Assembly: GCA_023404675.1 (NCBI GenBank)
Contig: JAEYAW010000034.1
Span: 229,570 to 293,569, forward strand
From: Pseudomonadota bacterium
GTDB lineage: Bacteria; Pseudomonadota; Alphaproteobacteria; Rhizobiales; Xanthobacteraceae
Length of the DNA: 64,000 nt
Reading direction: 5' to 3'
Made by a program: the position numbers and the translations under genes. The notes under the pieces were generated by a model. That model saw nothing but the letters and a program-made list of their open reading frames with translations. It was not told the DNA's origin and did no database searches. Below are positions 9,367 through 18,627 of this stretch, one piece after another; positions within the stretch are counted from its first letter, which is position 1; the number at the start of each line of letters is the position of its first letter.

Positions 9367-10644
9367 TCAGCGCCGGACGCTGTCCGGATTGCGCAGGCTC
9401 TCGGCATCGATCACCTTCAACCCCTTGAGGTCGAGCGCGGCGACGGCGCGGCGCAGCGACGTGGTCTGCGCCAGCAGCGCATCGACCGCACTCTGCACGA
9501 TGCGGTTGCCCGCGACATTGCCCTCGGCCACCAGCATGTCGAACGGCACGCCGCCCTTCGCGCTGTCGACCAGCACGTCCATGCGCGACACCGTGTGGTC
9601 CAGCGCGGCGCGCACCTCGTCATCGGTCGCGGCCGATCTGGCCCGCACCACGTCGGACAGGCTCGGTCCCGAGATCACGCTGCCGCCGGTCCGCTTGTAC
9701 TGGCCGAGATAGACGTTGCGGATCCCGATCACGTCCCAGTAATGCGAGTTGTGCGAATTGTCCGAGAAACAGTCGTGCTCCTCCTCGGGATCGTGCAGCA
9801 GCAACGCCAGCTTCATGCGCTCGCCGGCAAGTTCGCCGTAGGACAGGCTGGCGATGCCGCTGAACATCAGAACGAACGCCTCCTCCGGCGCGCGCGTCGT
9901 GATCGCCTGATAGGCGTCGCCCGCCGGCTCCCACTGCTTCACGATCCAGTCGAGATCGTCGACCAGAAGCTGCGTCGCCACACGCAGATAGGCCGCGCGG
10001 CGCTCGCAATGGCCATGCGTGCAGGCGCGCGGATCGTAGTCCGTCGCTGGACGGTTGCCCGCGCCGGGCCCGGTGCCGTTGAGATCCTGCCCCCACAGCA
10101 GGAACTCGATGGCGTGATAGCCGGTGGCGACGTTGGCGCGCAGACCGCCCGCCTCGTGCAGCACATCGCGCAGCAGTTCCGGCGTGATGGTGCTCGTGTC
10201 CACCTCGCGGCCGTCGATCATCACGCGCGTGTTGGCGATGATGTTGGCGCTGAAGAGCGGATTGTCGGTTTCGTGGTCGCGGGCCTCGACATAGTCGATC
10301 AGCCCTTCGTCCAGCGGCCAGGAATTCACCCGGCCTTCCCACTCGTCCACGATCGGATTGGTGAAGCGGAACGCCTCGGACTGAAGATAGGGCACACGTG
10401 CCGCGATCCACGCACGCCGCGCAGCTTCCATGGTTTCATCGCGCGGATCGGCGAGAAACGTGGAGACCGCCTGCTGCAGGGCCTGCGCACCCGCGAGGCT
10501 GTCGCCGTAGACCGCATGAGCCATCCGGGCGTAGTGGCGCAGCACGGCCAGCTTGTCCGGCTGCGCCAATTCCGCCTGCGCCGCCGGAAGCCCCGTCCAC
10601 ATGACAAGGAGGGCGACTGCGCACCGCCTGACGAAAGATGTCAT
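9367..10644 (-). CDS. imelysin-family periplasmic iron-associated protein
   Basis: A 425-residue secreted protein with signal peptide (RRCAVALLVMWTGLPAAQA). It carries the intact M75/imelysin signature GYHAIEFLLWGQD, and downstream has the HGHCERRAAYL segment usual for the ICMP-like group. I start it at 10644, where a GGGG/GAG purine stretch precedes ATG; this places it 52 bases after the multicopper oxidase stop, in the same operon. Compared with the imelysin at 5753 it retains the His and Glu expected to bind metal. Confidence 0.9.
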   Translation of the reverse strand: MTSFVRRCAVALLVMWTGLPAAQAELAQPDKLAVLRHYARMAHAVYGDSLAGAQALQQAVSTFLADPRDETMEAARRAWIAARVPYLQSEAFRFTNPIVDEWEGRVNSWPLDEGLIDYVEARDHETDNPLFSANIIANTRVMIDGREVDTSTITPELLRDVLHEAGGLRANVATGYHAIEFLLWGQDLNGTGPGAGNRPATDYDPRACTHGHCERRAAYLRVATQLLVDDLDWIVKQWEPAGDAYQAITTRAPEEAFVLMFSGIASLSYGELAGERMKLALLLHDPEEEHDCFSDNSHNSHYWDVIGIRNVYLGQYKRTGGSVISGPSLSDVVRARSAATDDEVRAALDHTVSRMDVLVDSAKGGVPFDMLVAEGNVAGNRIVQSAVDALLAQTTSLRRAVAALDLKGLKVIDAESLRNPDSVRR

Positions 10645-10696
10645 CTCGATCCCCGGATGCCGTTTCGCTCTCTCTTTCGCCCGAGAATGACGAAGG

Positions 10697-12082
10697 TCAT
10701 GTGACACGGATGACGCCGGTCATGCCGGTCGCCTGATGCTCGATGATGTGGCAATGCAGCAGCCAGTCGCCGGGATTATCCGCGACCAGCGCGATGTCCA
10801 CCCGCTCGTCCGGGAACACGAGAATCGTGTCGGTCGGCGGCAGCGCGAGCGTGCGGCGGTCAGATCGCAGCGGCCAGAAACTCATGCCGTGCAGGTGCAC
10901 CGGATGAGCGTGCGGCGTTCTGTTGTGAATTTCGAACACATAACTGCGGCCCAGCTTCAGTTCCGCGAGCGGCCGAAACGGATCGGGCGATTCGCCGGCA
11001 CCGGCGATGCCATTGAGCGCCCAGAAGGCGTAGCCGAGATCGCCGCAGAAGGCGTTGCGCGCCGCCTTTTCCGCGCTCGCCGTCAGCGCGACGGGGATGG
11101 TCTGCGCGGCCGACAGGTCGGGTTCGGCGATCGGATTCGGCGGCAGCGCCGTCACGTCGCGCAGGTCGCGACGCAGCGACGGGCCGACGCTGCGGAGCCG
11201 GGCGAGCGGCGCCGGCGGCTGCACCGAGTGATCGAGGATCGTCGCGAGGCTCTCTTCGGAGTTGTCCACGCGCATCACCAGATCCATCCGCTGGCCGGGG
11301 CCGATCGGCTCGACATCGAGCCCGCGCGGCTCGCGCAGCGGATTGCCGTCCAACGCGATGATCCTCGCGGCGGCGCCGTCCACGGCGAGACGGTAGATTC
11401 GCGAGACGTCGGTGACCGCGAGGCGTACCCGGATCAGGCCGCCCGCCGGCACGTCATAGGTCGGCGCACGAAGCCAGTTCGCGGTACGGATCGCGCCGAG
11501 CGTGCCGGCGCGCGCGGCCTGACGCGGCGTGAACAGGGGGGCGAACGCGCCGTCCGGCTTCAGCCGGAAGTCGCGCAGGTTGAGCGCAACATCGGCGTCG
11601 AATCCGGGATCGCGCGCCTCTTCGACGATCAGCAGCCCGCCGAGGCCCCGGCTCAGCTGTTCGAGCGAATTGCAGTGCGGGTGATACCAGTAGGTGCCCG
11701 CATCGGGCAGCGCAAAGGAATAGGCGAATGTTTCGTTCGTATAGACGAACGGCTGGGTGAGAAACGGCACGCCGTCCATGGCGTTCGGCAACCGAATGCC
11801 GTGCCAGTGAATGGTGGTGGGCTCGTCGAGCCGGTTGCGCAGCGTCACATCGAGACGCTCACCTTGCCGCGCCCGCAGCAGCGGCGCGGGCGCGTTCTCG
11901 CTGTAGGAAAACAGCGCGGTGGTCGGGTGGCCTTCGATGAATTCAAACGACGACGGCGCGGGCGCAAGCACTTGCGCCTCCTTCGCTCGTGCAAAGCGGG
12001 ACACAGCGGAGGCTGCCGCGACTGCCGTCACAGCAGCTCCGCCGAGCAGAACCGAACGGCGGTTGGTGGACGCAAAACGCAT
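10697..12082 (-). CDS. multicopper oxidase, Tat-exported
   Basis: A 461-residue blue copper oxidase. The Tat leader (TNRRSVLLGGAAVTAVAAASA) shows it is exported folded. All four copper motifs are visible: HWHGIRL, YWYHPHCN, HPVHLHGMSFW and HCHIIEHQATGM, giving the T1 site (Cys and axial Met) and the T2/T3 trinuclear cluster. Oxidises metal ions or phenolics with reduction of O2 to water. As the first gene before an imelysin, di-heme cytochrome and DUF1513 protein, a ferroxidase or cuprous-oxidase role in periplasmic metal handling is the best guess. No Met-rich insertion like that of CueO is seen. Confidence 0.92.
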   Translation of the reverse strand: MRFASTNRRSVLLGGAAVTAVAAASAVSRFARAKEAQVLAPAPSSFEFIEGHPTTALFSYSENAPAPLLRARQGERLDVTLRNRLDEPTTIHWHGIRLPNAMDGVPFLTQPFVYTNETFAYSFALPDAGTYWYHPHCNSLEQLSRGLGGLLIVEEARDPGFDADVALNLRDFRLKPDGAFAPLFTPRQAARAGTLGAIRTANWLRAPTYDVPAGGLIRVRLAVTDVSRIYRLAVDGAAARIIALDGNPLREPRGLDVEPIGPGQRMDLVMRVDNSEESLATILDHSVQPPAPLARLRSVGPSLRRDLRDVTALPPNPIAEPDLSAAQTIPVALTASAEKAARNAFCGDLGYAFWALNGIAGAGESPDPFRPLAELKLGRSYVFEIHNRTPHAHPVHLHGMSFWPLRSDRRTLALPPTDTILVFPDERVDIALVADNPGDWLLHCHIIEHQATGMTGVIRVT

Positions 12083-12109
12083 GTGGTGCGGCGGCCTGTC
12101 GTTACAGTC

Positions 12110-12150
12110 GGAAGGTCCGACCCGATGATCGGGCCGGACCTTCCTGATTT
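12110..12150. terminator. strong hairpin, probable terminator after the PhoX gene
   Basis: Arms GGAAGGTCCG-A-CCCGA (12110-12125) and TCGGG-C-CGGACCTTCC (12129-12144) pair over 15 of 16 positions around a 3-base loop. A T-run (GATTTTT) follows on the plus strand only. Since the gene that needs a terminator (PhoX) runs leftward, the structure probably works in that direction without a T-run. It also insulates the multicopper oxidase promoter, which must lie in 12083-12109 or overlap the hairpin. Confidence 0.6.
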
Positions 12151-12244
12151 TTCCCGCGCAGGCGTGAGCTGGACCACGACCGCGGAAGACATCGGCAACA
12201 CCGGCGCAGCAGACGCAACGCCGCGCCGGTGGCCTCCAGTGGGC

Positions 12245-14635
12245 TTATCGCGTGACCATCGCAGTCGACGACGTCTGGCGGGTCGCCACCGCGGTCGAGG
12301 TCGAGCCACGGACAACACCGTCCGCATCGACGAACTCGACGAAGATGCGGTGCCTGCCCGGATCGGCGGCGATCGTGCCGCTGGCCTGCAGGAACACGCC
12401 CCACGTCCCGGCATCGTTCTGGTTGATGGTCGCCGTGACGGTCGGCGCCGGAGCGCCCACGCACGCACCCGTGGCCGGGGCGGTCTGGCAGATCGTCGCC
12501 TCCAGCGGCAGCGTGCTGTCGGAGAGACGAACGCGGGCGGTCAGCGAAGCCGACGTTCCGAGGTTAGTCGTCGCCACCGCGAACACGCCGGTGCCCGCCG
12601 GACCGCTGAGATAAGCGAAGCCGTCGTTCGACGGCGTCGCGCCGATCGCGATCATGTCCGGCCCCGCATTAGTGTCGAAGGTCAGACGCATCGTGTTGAC
12701 ACCGAGAACCGTCTGCGCCGGCTGCACGCCGAGGCACTCATAGTTGAACACCACGTCGCTGGAAGGCAGCGCGCCGTAAGGCTGGAAGGCCATCACGAAG
12801 CTCTGCGACCCACCGCTCGCGATCGAGACACGCGCGTTCGGGCTGCCCACGGGCTGGTTCGTGCTCGCGCTGGTGGTCTGGAACGAGAAGCTTCCCGGGA
12901 CGGCCGAGGCCGTTCCAATGCCGCAGGAGCTGGCGGCCGGGCCGGTGTTCACGAGGGTCGCGAACGCCGTCACCGGGTTGCCGACCTGCACCGAACGGCT
13001 GGTCGGAAGCACGGCGGCCACCAGCGGGCTCGCCGAATCGCGGGCGATGCTGGGATCGACATACATCGCCAGCAGCTGACCGCCCTCGACCAGTTCGGGG
13101 TCCGCGGATCCCTTGTGGTTCTGGACCGTCAGCATGAACCAGCCCGGACCCATCACCGACGAGGCATCGGTGATGCCCGAGGACTCTTCGTCGTTGGTGA
13201 TGAAGTCCGGATTGGTCGCGGCAGTGCCGCCGAAGAACCTCGGATTGGTGGCAGCCACCTGAACCAGCTGGCGGCTTTCGATGCCGTAGACATAGACGCG
13301 GGCGAGGCGATTGTTGCCGCCCGGATCTTCCTGCAGGAGGATACGGCCGAGACTGTCGATCGCGATGTTGTCGAACATCTGATAGGTCGCATCGCCATCC
13401 GGCGTGGCGGCAGCCGACGGATAGAACGCATTGGTCAGCAGCATTTCGATGTGGCCGCCCGCTTCCGGGTTTGTCACATCGTCGAACCGCAGGCGCCACA
13501 GACGCGACGGCCGCCACGAGCTGGCGCTGCTGGAAATGCGGCCGGTCGTCACGAAGTAATAGTCATTCTGCTTGCCCGGACGCGGATCCCACGCACCATC
13601 CTCGATGCGCATGAACTGCGTCACGTGATTGGCAATGGATTCTTCCTGCTGCTGAATGCCGGTCCTGGTCGAACGGTCGCCGAGGCTGACGGCCTCGAAG
13701 CGAGCTTCCGTGACACGCGGCGCGGTGGAGGCAAACACGAAGTCGCGGCTCTCGCCGGTCACGACCGTATCGCCCACCTTGACGCGGATGCCGTACAGCG
13801 TGCCGTTGGTGAGGCCGGCCTTCTCGATCTCGTTGCCGGTGGTCTGCTTGGTGCCGACATACATATAAAGTTCGCTCGGCGCGCCGCTGCAGCCGGTCTG
13901 GCCCTGCACGCTGCAGATATTCGTCGTCACATTGGTGTCGACGCTGGCGTCGTCATTCAGCATCACGATGGTCTTGTCCTGAGCATAGGGACTGGCGACC
14001 GCATTCTCGTTCGCCTGACGACCAAGGCGCGGCAGCTCATAGGAGCTGTTGGCCTCGGGACCGGTCGCGATATGAGCCACCACCCGGCCGTGGTCCGGCG
14101 TATAGGGTGGCGTGGTTTCCTCGCCATCGAGGAAGATGCGGGCGGTCGTGCCCTTGCCGTTATGATAGAAAGCGCCTTCGCCGGCCATGTCGGCCGAGCA
14201 GAAGCGCTCGAACGCGGTGGTGCCGGCGACATAGGAACCATTGTTCCACAGGTACAGGTTCGTCGGGCCGTCCACATGATCACGGCCCGCAGTCACGCGC
14301 AGCGAGACCGGGTCGATCTGCCAGCGCGACACGAATGCGCCGGTGGAGCCGTGCGACCGCACGATGCCCGCGGACGCGCCCAGCTCGTGATTCATGGTCA
14401 GGCCGAAGCCGCCGTTGACATCATCGGCGAACACGCCGAGGCCGTCGGGAACACCCGACATCCGATAGCCGCCAATCGCATCGCCTGTCGTCAGCAGCGC
14501 CGCGGTGACGACACCGCCGCGTGAGGGAAGGAGAAAGGATTCGGTTGAGGAGCTGGGTCCCACATACTGGGCCGCAGCCATATCCGTCATCGCAACGAGA
14601 AACGTCGCGACGAGCAGATTTCGTTTCGAAATCAT
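12245..14635 (-). CDS. secreted PhoX/DUF839-family protein with extra C-terminal beta domain
   Basis: A 796-residue exported protein: short signal peptide (RNLLVATFLVAMTDMAAA) then a DUF839/PhoX-type region to about residue 530. Family-like motifs include MNHELG near residue 65, DEESSGITDASS near residue 480 and repeated propeller strands. PhoX relatives are calcium/iron-dependent phosphatases or extracellular calcium-binding proteins. The last ~260 residues are a separate Ser/Thr/Ala-rich beta domain resembling CARDB/DUF11-type surface domains, with two Cys pairs. The ATG at 14635 (GGGGG upstream) is preferred over GTG 14641. Without an alignment I cannot say whether the phosphatase site is complete. 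Confidence 0.75.
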   Translation of the reverse strand: MISKRNLLVATFLVAMTDMAAAQYVGPSSSTESFLLPSRGGVVTAALLTTGDAIGGYRMSGVPDGLGVFADDVNGGFGLTMNHELGASAGIVRSHGSTGAFVSRWQIDPVSLRVTAGRDHVDGPTNLYLWNNGSYVAGTTAFERFCSADMAGEGAFYHNGKGTTARIFLDGEETTPPYTPDHGRVVAHIATGPEANSSYELPRLGRQANENAVASPYAQDKTIVMLNDDASVDTNVTTNICSVQGQTGCSGAPSELYMYVGTKQTTGNEIEKAGLTNGTLYGIRVKVGDTVVTGESRDFVFASTAPRVTEARFEAVSLGDRSTRTGIQQQEESIANHVTQFMRIEDGAWDPRPGKQNDYYFVTTGRISSSASSWRPSRLWRLRFDDVTNPEAGGHIEMLLTNAFYPSAAATPDGDATYQMFDNIAIDSLGRILLQEDPGGNNRLARVYVYGIESRQLVQVAATNPRFFGGTAATNPDFITNDEESSGITDASSVMGPGWFMLTVQNHKGSADPELVEGGQLLAMYVDPSIARDSASPLVAAVLPTSRSVQVGNPVTAFATLVNTGPAASSCGIGTASAVPGSFSFQTTSASTNQPVGSPNARVSIASGGSQSFVMAFQPYGALPSSDVVFNYECLGVQPAQTVLGVNTMRLTFDTNAGPDMIAIGATPSNDGFAYLSGPAGTGVFAVATTNLGTSASLTARVRLSDSTLPLEATICQTAPATGACVGAPAPTVTATINQNDAGTWGVFLQASGTIAADPGRHRIFVEFVDADGVVRGSTSTAVATRQTSSTAMVTR

Positions 14636-14880
14636 ATGCACGCCCCCGAGGCAGCAATTGCTGGGAATGGATCGGTTCGCTCTTTAGAGCGTCTCCAGAA
14701 CTAGAGGCGGCGGATGACAGCGGCTTTGCAGTGATATGTCCGAAGCCGTTTTTGTGCGATGAGCCGCGCCTGTGCGAGCCGCTGCGAACCAGCCAACTGG
14801 ATTGATTTACCTTCCGAATCCGCCCGGTCCGGTCGACTCCAAAAGAGTGCGACATTCCGCCTCAACGGGTCGGGACGAGG

Positions 14881-16107
14881 TCAGGAACCAGCCGTCACCA
14901 TGCGCCACAGCGTCTCGGTCAGGACGGCGTGGCCCCGGTCGAGCTGGTCGGGGCGGGTCAATTCACGCGGATTGTGACTGAGGCCGCCGACACTCGGCAC
15001 GAAGATCAGGGACGACGGAACCCGCTTCTGCAGGGCCAGCGCATCGTGACCCGCGACCGTCTGCATCCGCATCGACGCAAGGCCCAGATCCCGCGCAACG
15101 CTTTCGACGACGGCAGCGCCGTCCGCATCGAGCAGCATGCCGGCCCGATGCTCGTCGGCGGCGATGGAGAGCCCGGTGCCAAGGTCTGCCGCATCCTGCC
15201 GGATCGCGGCGAGGAACCGGGCGCTGACGGCGCGGACCACACCTTCATCCACATGGCGGATTTCGAACCAGACCCGCACGCGGCCCGCCACCACATTCGG
15301 CGAGTTCGGGAATATGCTGATCCGCGCGGCCGAAGCGTGCACGCCCGCGTTCTCCCGCTCCACCTCGCGATAGAGCGTCTCGATGGCACGCGCCGCCGCC
15401 CGCATCGCATCGCGCCGCCGCGCCATCGGCGTGGGGCCGGTGTGCGAGACCTCGCCCTCGAACACCACCGAGATTTTCCGGGTGACCCAGGCCCCGGTCA
15501 CTATGCCGATATCCGCGCCGGCCTGTTCGAGCCGGTCGCCCTGCTCCACATGCAGTTCGACGTAACGAGTGGGGCGAAGATCGAAGTCCGAAGCTCCGCG
15601 ATAACCGATGGCCGCCAGGGTATCGCCCAGCAGGACGCCATCACCATCGCGGCAAGCGAGCGCATCGTCGAGTGACTGGCTTCCAGCGAATACGCTGCTG
15701 CCGGTCAGGCTTGGCTGGAAGCGTGCGCCTTCCTCGTTGGTCCAGTTCACCACCGCGAGATTGCGCCGCGCCTGTCCCGGATGCGCGGCGGCGCGCTCGC
15801 GCACCGCCTGCACGGCCAGCAGGCCCGCCAGCACACCATAGACGCCATCGAACCGGCCGCCGGTCGGCTGCGAATCGAGATGCGAGCCCACCAGCGCCAC
15901 CTCGTCCGTCTCTGGCGCGAGCGAGGCCACGCCGAACATGTTGCCGACCGGATCGACATGCGCGCGCAACCCCCGCGCCTCGATCTCGCGCCGGAACAGA
16001 TCGCGCGCCGCCTTGTCCTCCACCGTGCCGGTGAGGCGGCAAACGCCGCCATCGCCGGTCGAACCGATGGCCGCAAAGGTCGCGAGCAGGTCATTCAGTT
16101 CGCTCAT
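14881..16107 (-). CDS. M20-family Zn hydrolase: N-carbamoyl-L-amino-acid hydrolase / allantoate amidohydrolase type
   Basis: A 408-residue binuclear metal amidohydrolase of the HyuC/AllC/beta-ureidopropionase group, which cleaves ureido or carbamoyl groups from amino acids. Metal motifs: GSHLDSQPTGGRFDGVYGV (His and bridging Asp), NEEGARF (catalytic Glu pair), and ELHVEQG (third His). GHDAL near the C-terminus supplies the last ligand. It overlaps the upstream amidotransferase by 4 bases (ATGA), so the two are translationally coupled in a three-gene operon with a class III PLP enzyme. Specificity (carbamoyl-beta-alanine, N-carbamoyl amino acid or allantoate) cannot be read from sequence alone. 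Confidence 0.87.
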   Translation of the reverse strand: MSELNDLLATFAAIGSTGDGGVCRLTGTVEDKAARDLFRREIEARGLRAHVDPVGNMFGVASLAPETDEVALVGSHLDSQPTGGRFDGVYGVLAGLLAVQAVRERAAAHPGQARRNLAVVNWTNEEGARFQPSLTGSSVFAGSQSLDDALACRDGDGVLLGDTLAAIGYRGASDFDLRPTRYVELHVEQGDRLEQAGADIGIVTGAWVTRKISVVFEGEVSHTGPTPMARRRDAMRAAARAIETLYREVERENAGVHASAARISIFPNSPNVVAGRVRVWFEIRHVDEGVVRAVSARFLAAIRQDAADLGTGLSIAADEHRAGMLLDADGAAVVESVARDLGLASMRMQTVAGHDALALQKRVPSSLIFVPSVGGLSHNPRELTRPDQLDRGHAVLTETLWRMVTAGS

Positions 16108-16943
16108 GCCGTCGTGCTCCGTTGCCTGACGAACGCCAGCCAGTTGACGATCTCGACCTCGCGCAATCCGATGTCGAGAATCTCGTTGCCAATATCGAGC
16201 CGCCAGGCGATGTCGCGGCGGCCCGCATTCCCTTCCAGCGCCTTCAGATCGGCGACGTAGCGATCGAGGTCGTCCATGTCGGCGAAGAATCCTTCGCCGA
16301 CAAAGGACGCATCGTGACGCCGGACCACCGCCGCGACGTCGTGCAGGCGATATTCGGGATGATACTGCACGCCCCAGAACACGCTGTCGCCGACCCGGAT
16401 TTCGGCGGCCTGCACTTCGCTCATGGCGTTGCGCGCGGTGGCAAGCGAACCCGCAGGCAGGCGCGTAACGATATCGCTGTGAATGGCCGGCGCATCGAAC
16501 ACATCCGCGCGGCCCGCATGCATCGGATGATCGCGCCCGCTGTCCGTCAGCGTCACGCGGCGCGCGAAGCCGAGTTCGCGGCCCTTCGGGTTGCGCTCCA
16601 CATCACCGCCGGCCGCCACGCAGCCGAGCTGCAATCCCCAGCACGAGCCGAGCCCGGGCAGGCCGCGTGCGAACACGCCCCGCAGAAATTCGATCTGGCG
16701 CAGCGCGGCCGGCTCGCGCTGGTAGATGTTCAGCGCCGATCCGGTGACGACCACGCCATCGTAGGAGTCGAGCGGCTGCGGCACGGCCGCGTCCGCATCG
16801 GCCGGCGTGCAGATATCGACAACCGCGTCAGCTGCCAGCCGGCGCAGGACACGCGCATAGCCCTCCGAAGGCGTTTCGCCGGCGATCTCGGCAAACTGCT
16901 GACGGCTGGCAAGCGTGTTCCCTTCGGCGACGAGCAGACGCAT
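16104..16943 (-). CDS. class I glutamine amidotransferase (GMP-synthase-like)
   Basis: A 279-residue single-domain GATase. The catalytic triad is present: nucleophile Cys in GLGSCWGLQLG and His-Glu in VQYHPEYRLHD. There is no synthetase domain, so it is not GuaA. Stand-alone members act either with partner ligases or as gamma-glutamyl hydrolases. I choose the ATG at 16943 because GAGG lies 5 bases before it; a GTG five codons upstream is possible. Its place between a phospho-lyase-like PLP enzyme and a carbamoylase suggests a hydrolase for gamma-glutamylated amines (PuuD-like job), but this is inference from context only. Confidence 0.8.
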   Translation of the reverse strand: MRLLVAEGNTLASRQQFAEIAGETPSEGYARVLRRLAADAVVDICTPADADAAVPQPLDSYDGVVVTGSALNIYQREPAALRQIEFLRGVFARGLPGLGSCWGLQLGCVAAGGDVERNPKGRELGFARRVTLTDSGRDHPMHAGRADVFDAPAIHSDIVTRLPAGSLATARNAMSEVQAAEIRVGDSVFWGVQYHPEYRLHDVAAVVRRHDASFVGEGFFADMDDLDRYVADLKALEGNAGRRDIAWRLDIGNEILDIGLREVEIVNWLAFVRQRSTTA

Positions 16944-16979
16944 TCGATCCTCAATCACAACGCAGAGCGCGGCTCTCTA

Positions 16980-18323
16980 TCACGGAACACCGGCCTCGCG
17001 CAGCATGTCGTCGCAGGCGGCCACGAACAGATCAGCATGCTCACGCGTAAAGCACAGCGGCGGACGAATTTTCAGCGTGCTCCCATACGGACCCGCCGCG
17101 CCGATCAGGATGCCGCGCTCGCGCAGACCGTTGATGGCATAGCTCGCCAGCTCCGGCGCAGGCTCCCGGCTCTCCCGGTCGCGAACCAGTTCGAGGCCGA
17201 TGAACAGACCAGCGCCGCGCACATCGCCGATCGCCAGATGGCGGTTGCCGATCTCGCGCAGCGCGTCCCGCAGATAAGAGCCGACCGTCCGCGCATTCTC
17301 CATCAAACCCTCGTCCGCGATCACATCGAGCACGGCGAGGCCCGCGGCAGCCGCCACCGGGTTGCCGCCGAAGGTGTTGAAGTATTTCTCGTCGGCCCCG
17401 AAACGATCCAGCAGATCGGCCCGCGCCACCACGCCGCCCATGGGAAAGCCATTGCCCATCGGTTTGCCCATGGTGACGATGTCGGGCACGACGCCGTGCC
17501 GGGCGAAGCCCCACATGGCATCGCCGGTGCGACCGAAGCCGGGCTGCACCTCGTCAGCGATAAACAGCCCTCTATGCGCATGAACACGCGCGATGGCCGG
17601 CGCGAGGAAGCCGGGCGGATCGGCATAAACGCCGTCGCTCGAAAAGATGGAATCGACCAGCAGGGCGGCAAAGCCGGCGCCGCTGCGCTCGAGATCGACA
17701 ATGGCCGCCTCGACATCGGCCGCGAAACGCAGGCCGAGATCCGGCGCGGGCGCGCGAAACACATCCGGCGCAGCGATCGCGCGAACATGAGGCGGCAGGG
17801 GTTTGCCCGGCCGCGACGAGGGCGACACCTCGGTCACGGCCGCCGTGTTGCCGTGATAGGCGGTCTGCGTGACGATCACGCCCGCCTTGCCCGTGGCATG
17901 ACGCGCGATGCGCAGCGCCAGATCGTTGGCCTCGCTGCCGGTGCAGGTGAGAACGACGCGGTTCAGCGCTTCGGGAAATGTCGCAAGCAGGCGTTCAGCA
18001 TAGCCGTCCACCGCCGCGTTGAGATAGCGGGTGTGGGTGTTGAGACGTGCGACCTGCCGCTGGATCGCCTCCACCACGCGCGGATGGGAATGCCCGACCG
18101 ACGGCACGTTGTTATAGAGGTCAAGATAGCGGCGGCCATCCGCATCGAACATCCACACGCCCTCGGCGCGGTCCATCCGGATTGGCTCCTGATAGAACAG
18201 CACCGCCGCCGGGCCGAAATTGCGCAGACGCCGCTCCACCGCCCCGCGCAGTGCCGGCTCCATCCCGGACATGCGGCTGCGATCAAAGGCGTTGAGCGCC
18301 AGAATTTCCTTTTCTTCCGCCAC
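16980..18323 (-). CDS. class III PLP-dependent aminotransferase / amino-alcohol phospho-lyase-like enzyme
   Basis: A 447-residue fold-type I PLP enzyme. The Schiff-base Lys is in TMGKPMGNGFP and the PLP-binding Asp in FIADEVQPGFGR. Signature segments (LYNNVPSVGHSHP, NTHTRYL, YFNTFGGNPV, GDVRGAGLFIG, LKIRPPLCF) closely recall the AGXT2L1/AGXT2L2 branch, whose members are phosphoethanolamine or phosphohydroxylysine phospho-lyases rather than transaminases. Two APH-fold kinases lie 3-5 kb away, as expected for such a pathway. I start at GTG 18323 with GGGGG upstream; the 37-codon extension has no ribosome site. A plain aminotransferase remains possible. Confidence 0.8.
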   Translation of the reverse strand: MAEEKEILALNAFDRSRMSGMEPALRGAVERRLRNFGPAAVLFYQEPIRMDRAEGVWMFDADGRRYLDLYNNVPSVGHSHPRVVEAIQRQVARLNTHTRYLNAAVDGYAERLLATFPEALNRVVLTCTGSEANDLALRIARHATGKAGVIVTQTAYHGNTAAVTEVSPSSRPGKPLPPHVRAIAAPDVFRAPAPDLGLRFAADVEAAIVDLERSGAGFAALLVDSIFSSDGVYADPPGFLAPAIARVHAHRGLFIADEVQPGFGRTGDAMWGFARHGVVPDIVTMGKPMGNGFPMGGVVARADLLDRFGADEKYFNTFGGNPVAAAAGLAVLDVIADEGLMENARTVGSYLRDALREIGNRHLAIGDVRGAGLFIGLELVRDRESREPAPELASYAINGLRERGILIGAAGPYGSTLKIRPPLCFTREHADLFVAACDDMLREAGVP

Positions 18324-18627
18324 GCGCGCCCCCTGCGACGGCAACGTTCGATACCAGCCCATCGTGCCCGAATGTGGAAGAACCCACAAAATAAAAATTG
18401 CGGGGGAGCAAGACACAGCGGAATCAGAGAGCAATCCGACCGGGCATCCAGTTATTTTGATCGTAAAATCAGTTATTTAGATGCTAACACGCGCGCCTCG
18501 CCTAAAATTCAGGCACCCGGGCGCACAATTAATGATGAACTTGCCACATTGTTGGTGTGGACATGCAACCTGGAAGAAGGAAGATAGGCTCCTAGACGGA
18601 AGCCCGTGGCGGCGATCCGGAGACCCG
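18324..18627. promoter_or_regulatory. AT-rich divergent promoter with 21-bp spaced direct repeats
   Basis: This 304-base spacer drives the leftward carbamoylase operon and the rightward DeoR-AraC genes. It is much more AT-rich than the surroundings between 18380 and 18560. CAGTTATTT occurs at 18449-18457 and again at 18470-18478, exactly 21 bases apart (two helical turns), each followed by TGAT or AGAT: the layout of a DeoR-type operator. Flanking short inverted repeats TGTGG-N6-CCACA (18373-18388) and CCACA-N7-TGTGG (18544-18560) may be further sites. Confidence 0.6.

Noticed and set aside
10736..14524. A 1262-codon open frame on the plus strand antisense to the multicopper oxidase and PhoX genes
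   Set aside because: It covers two well-supported genes on the other strand, has no family motifs and is rich in Arg, Ala, His and Gly as expected from GC-rich shadow frames.
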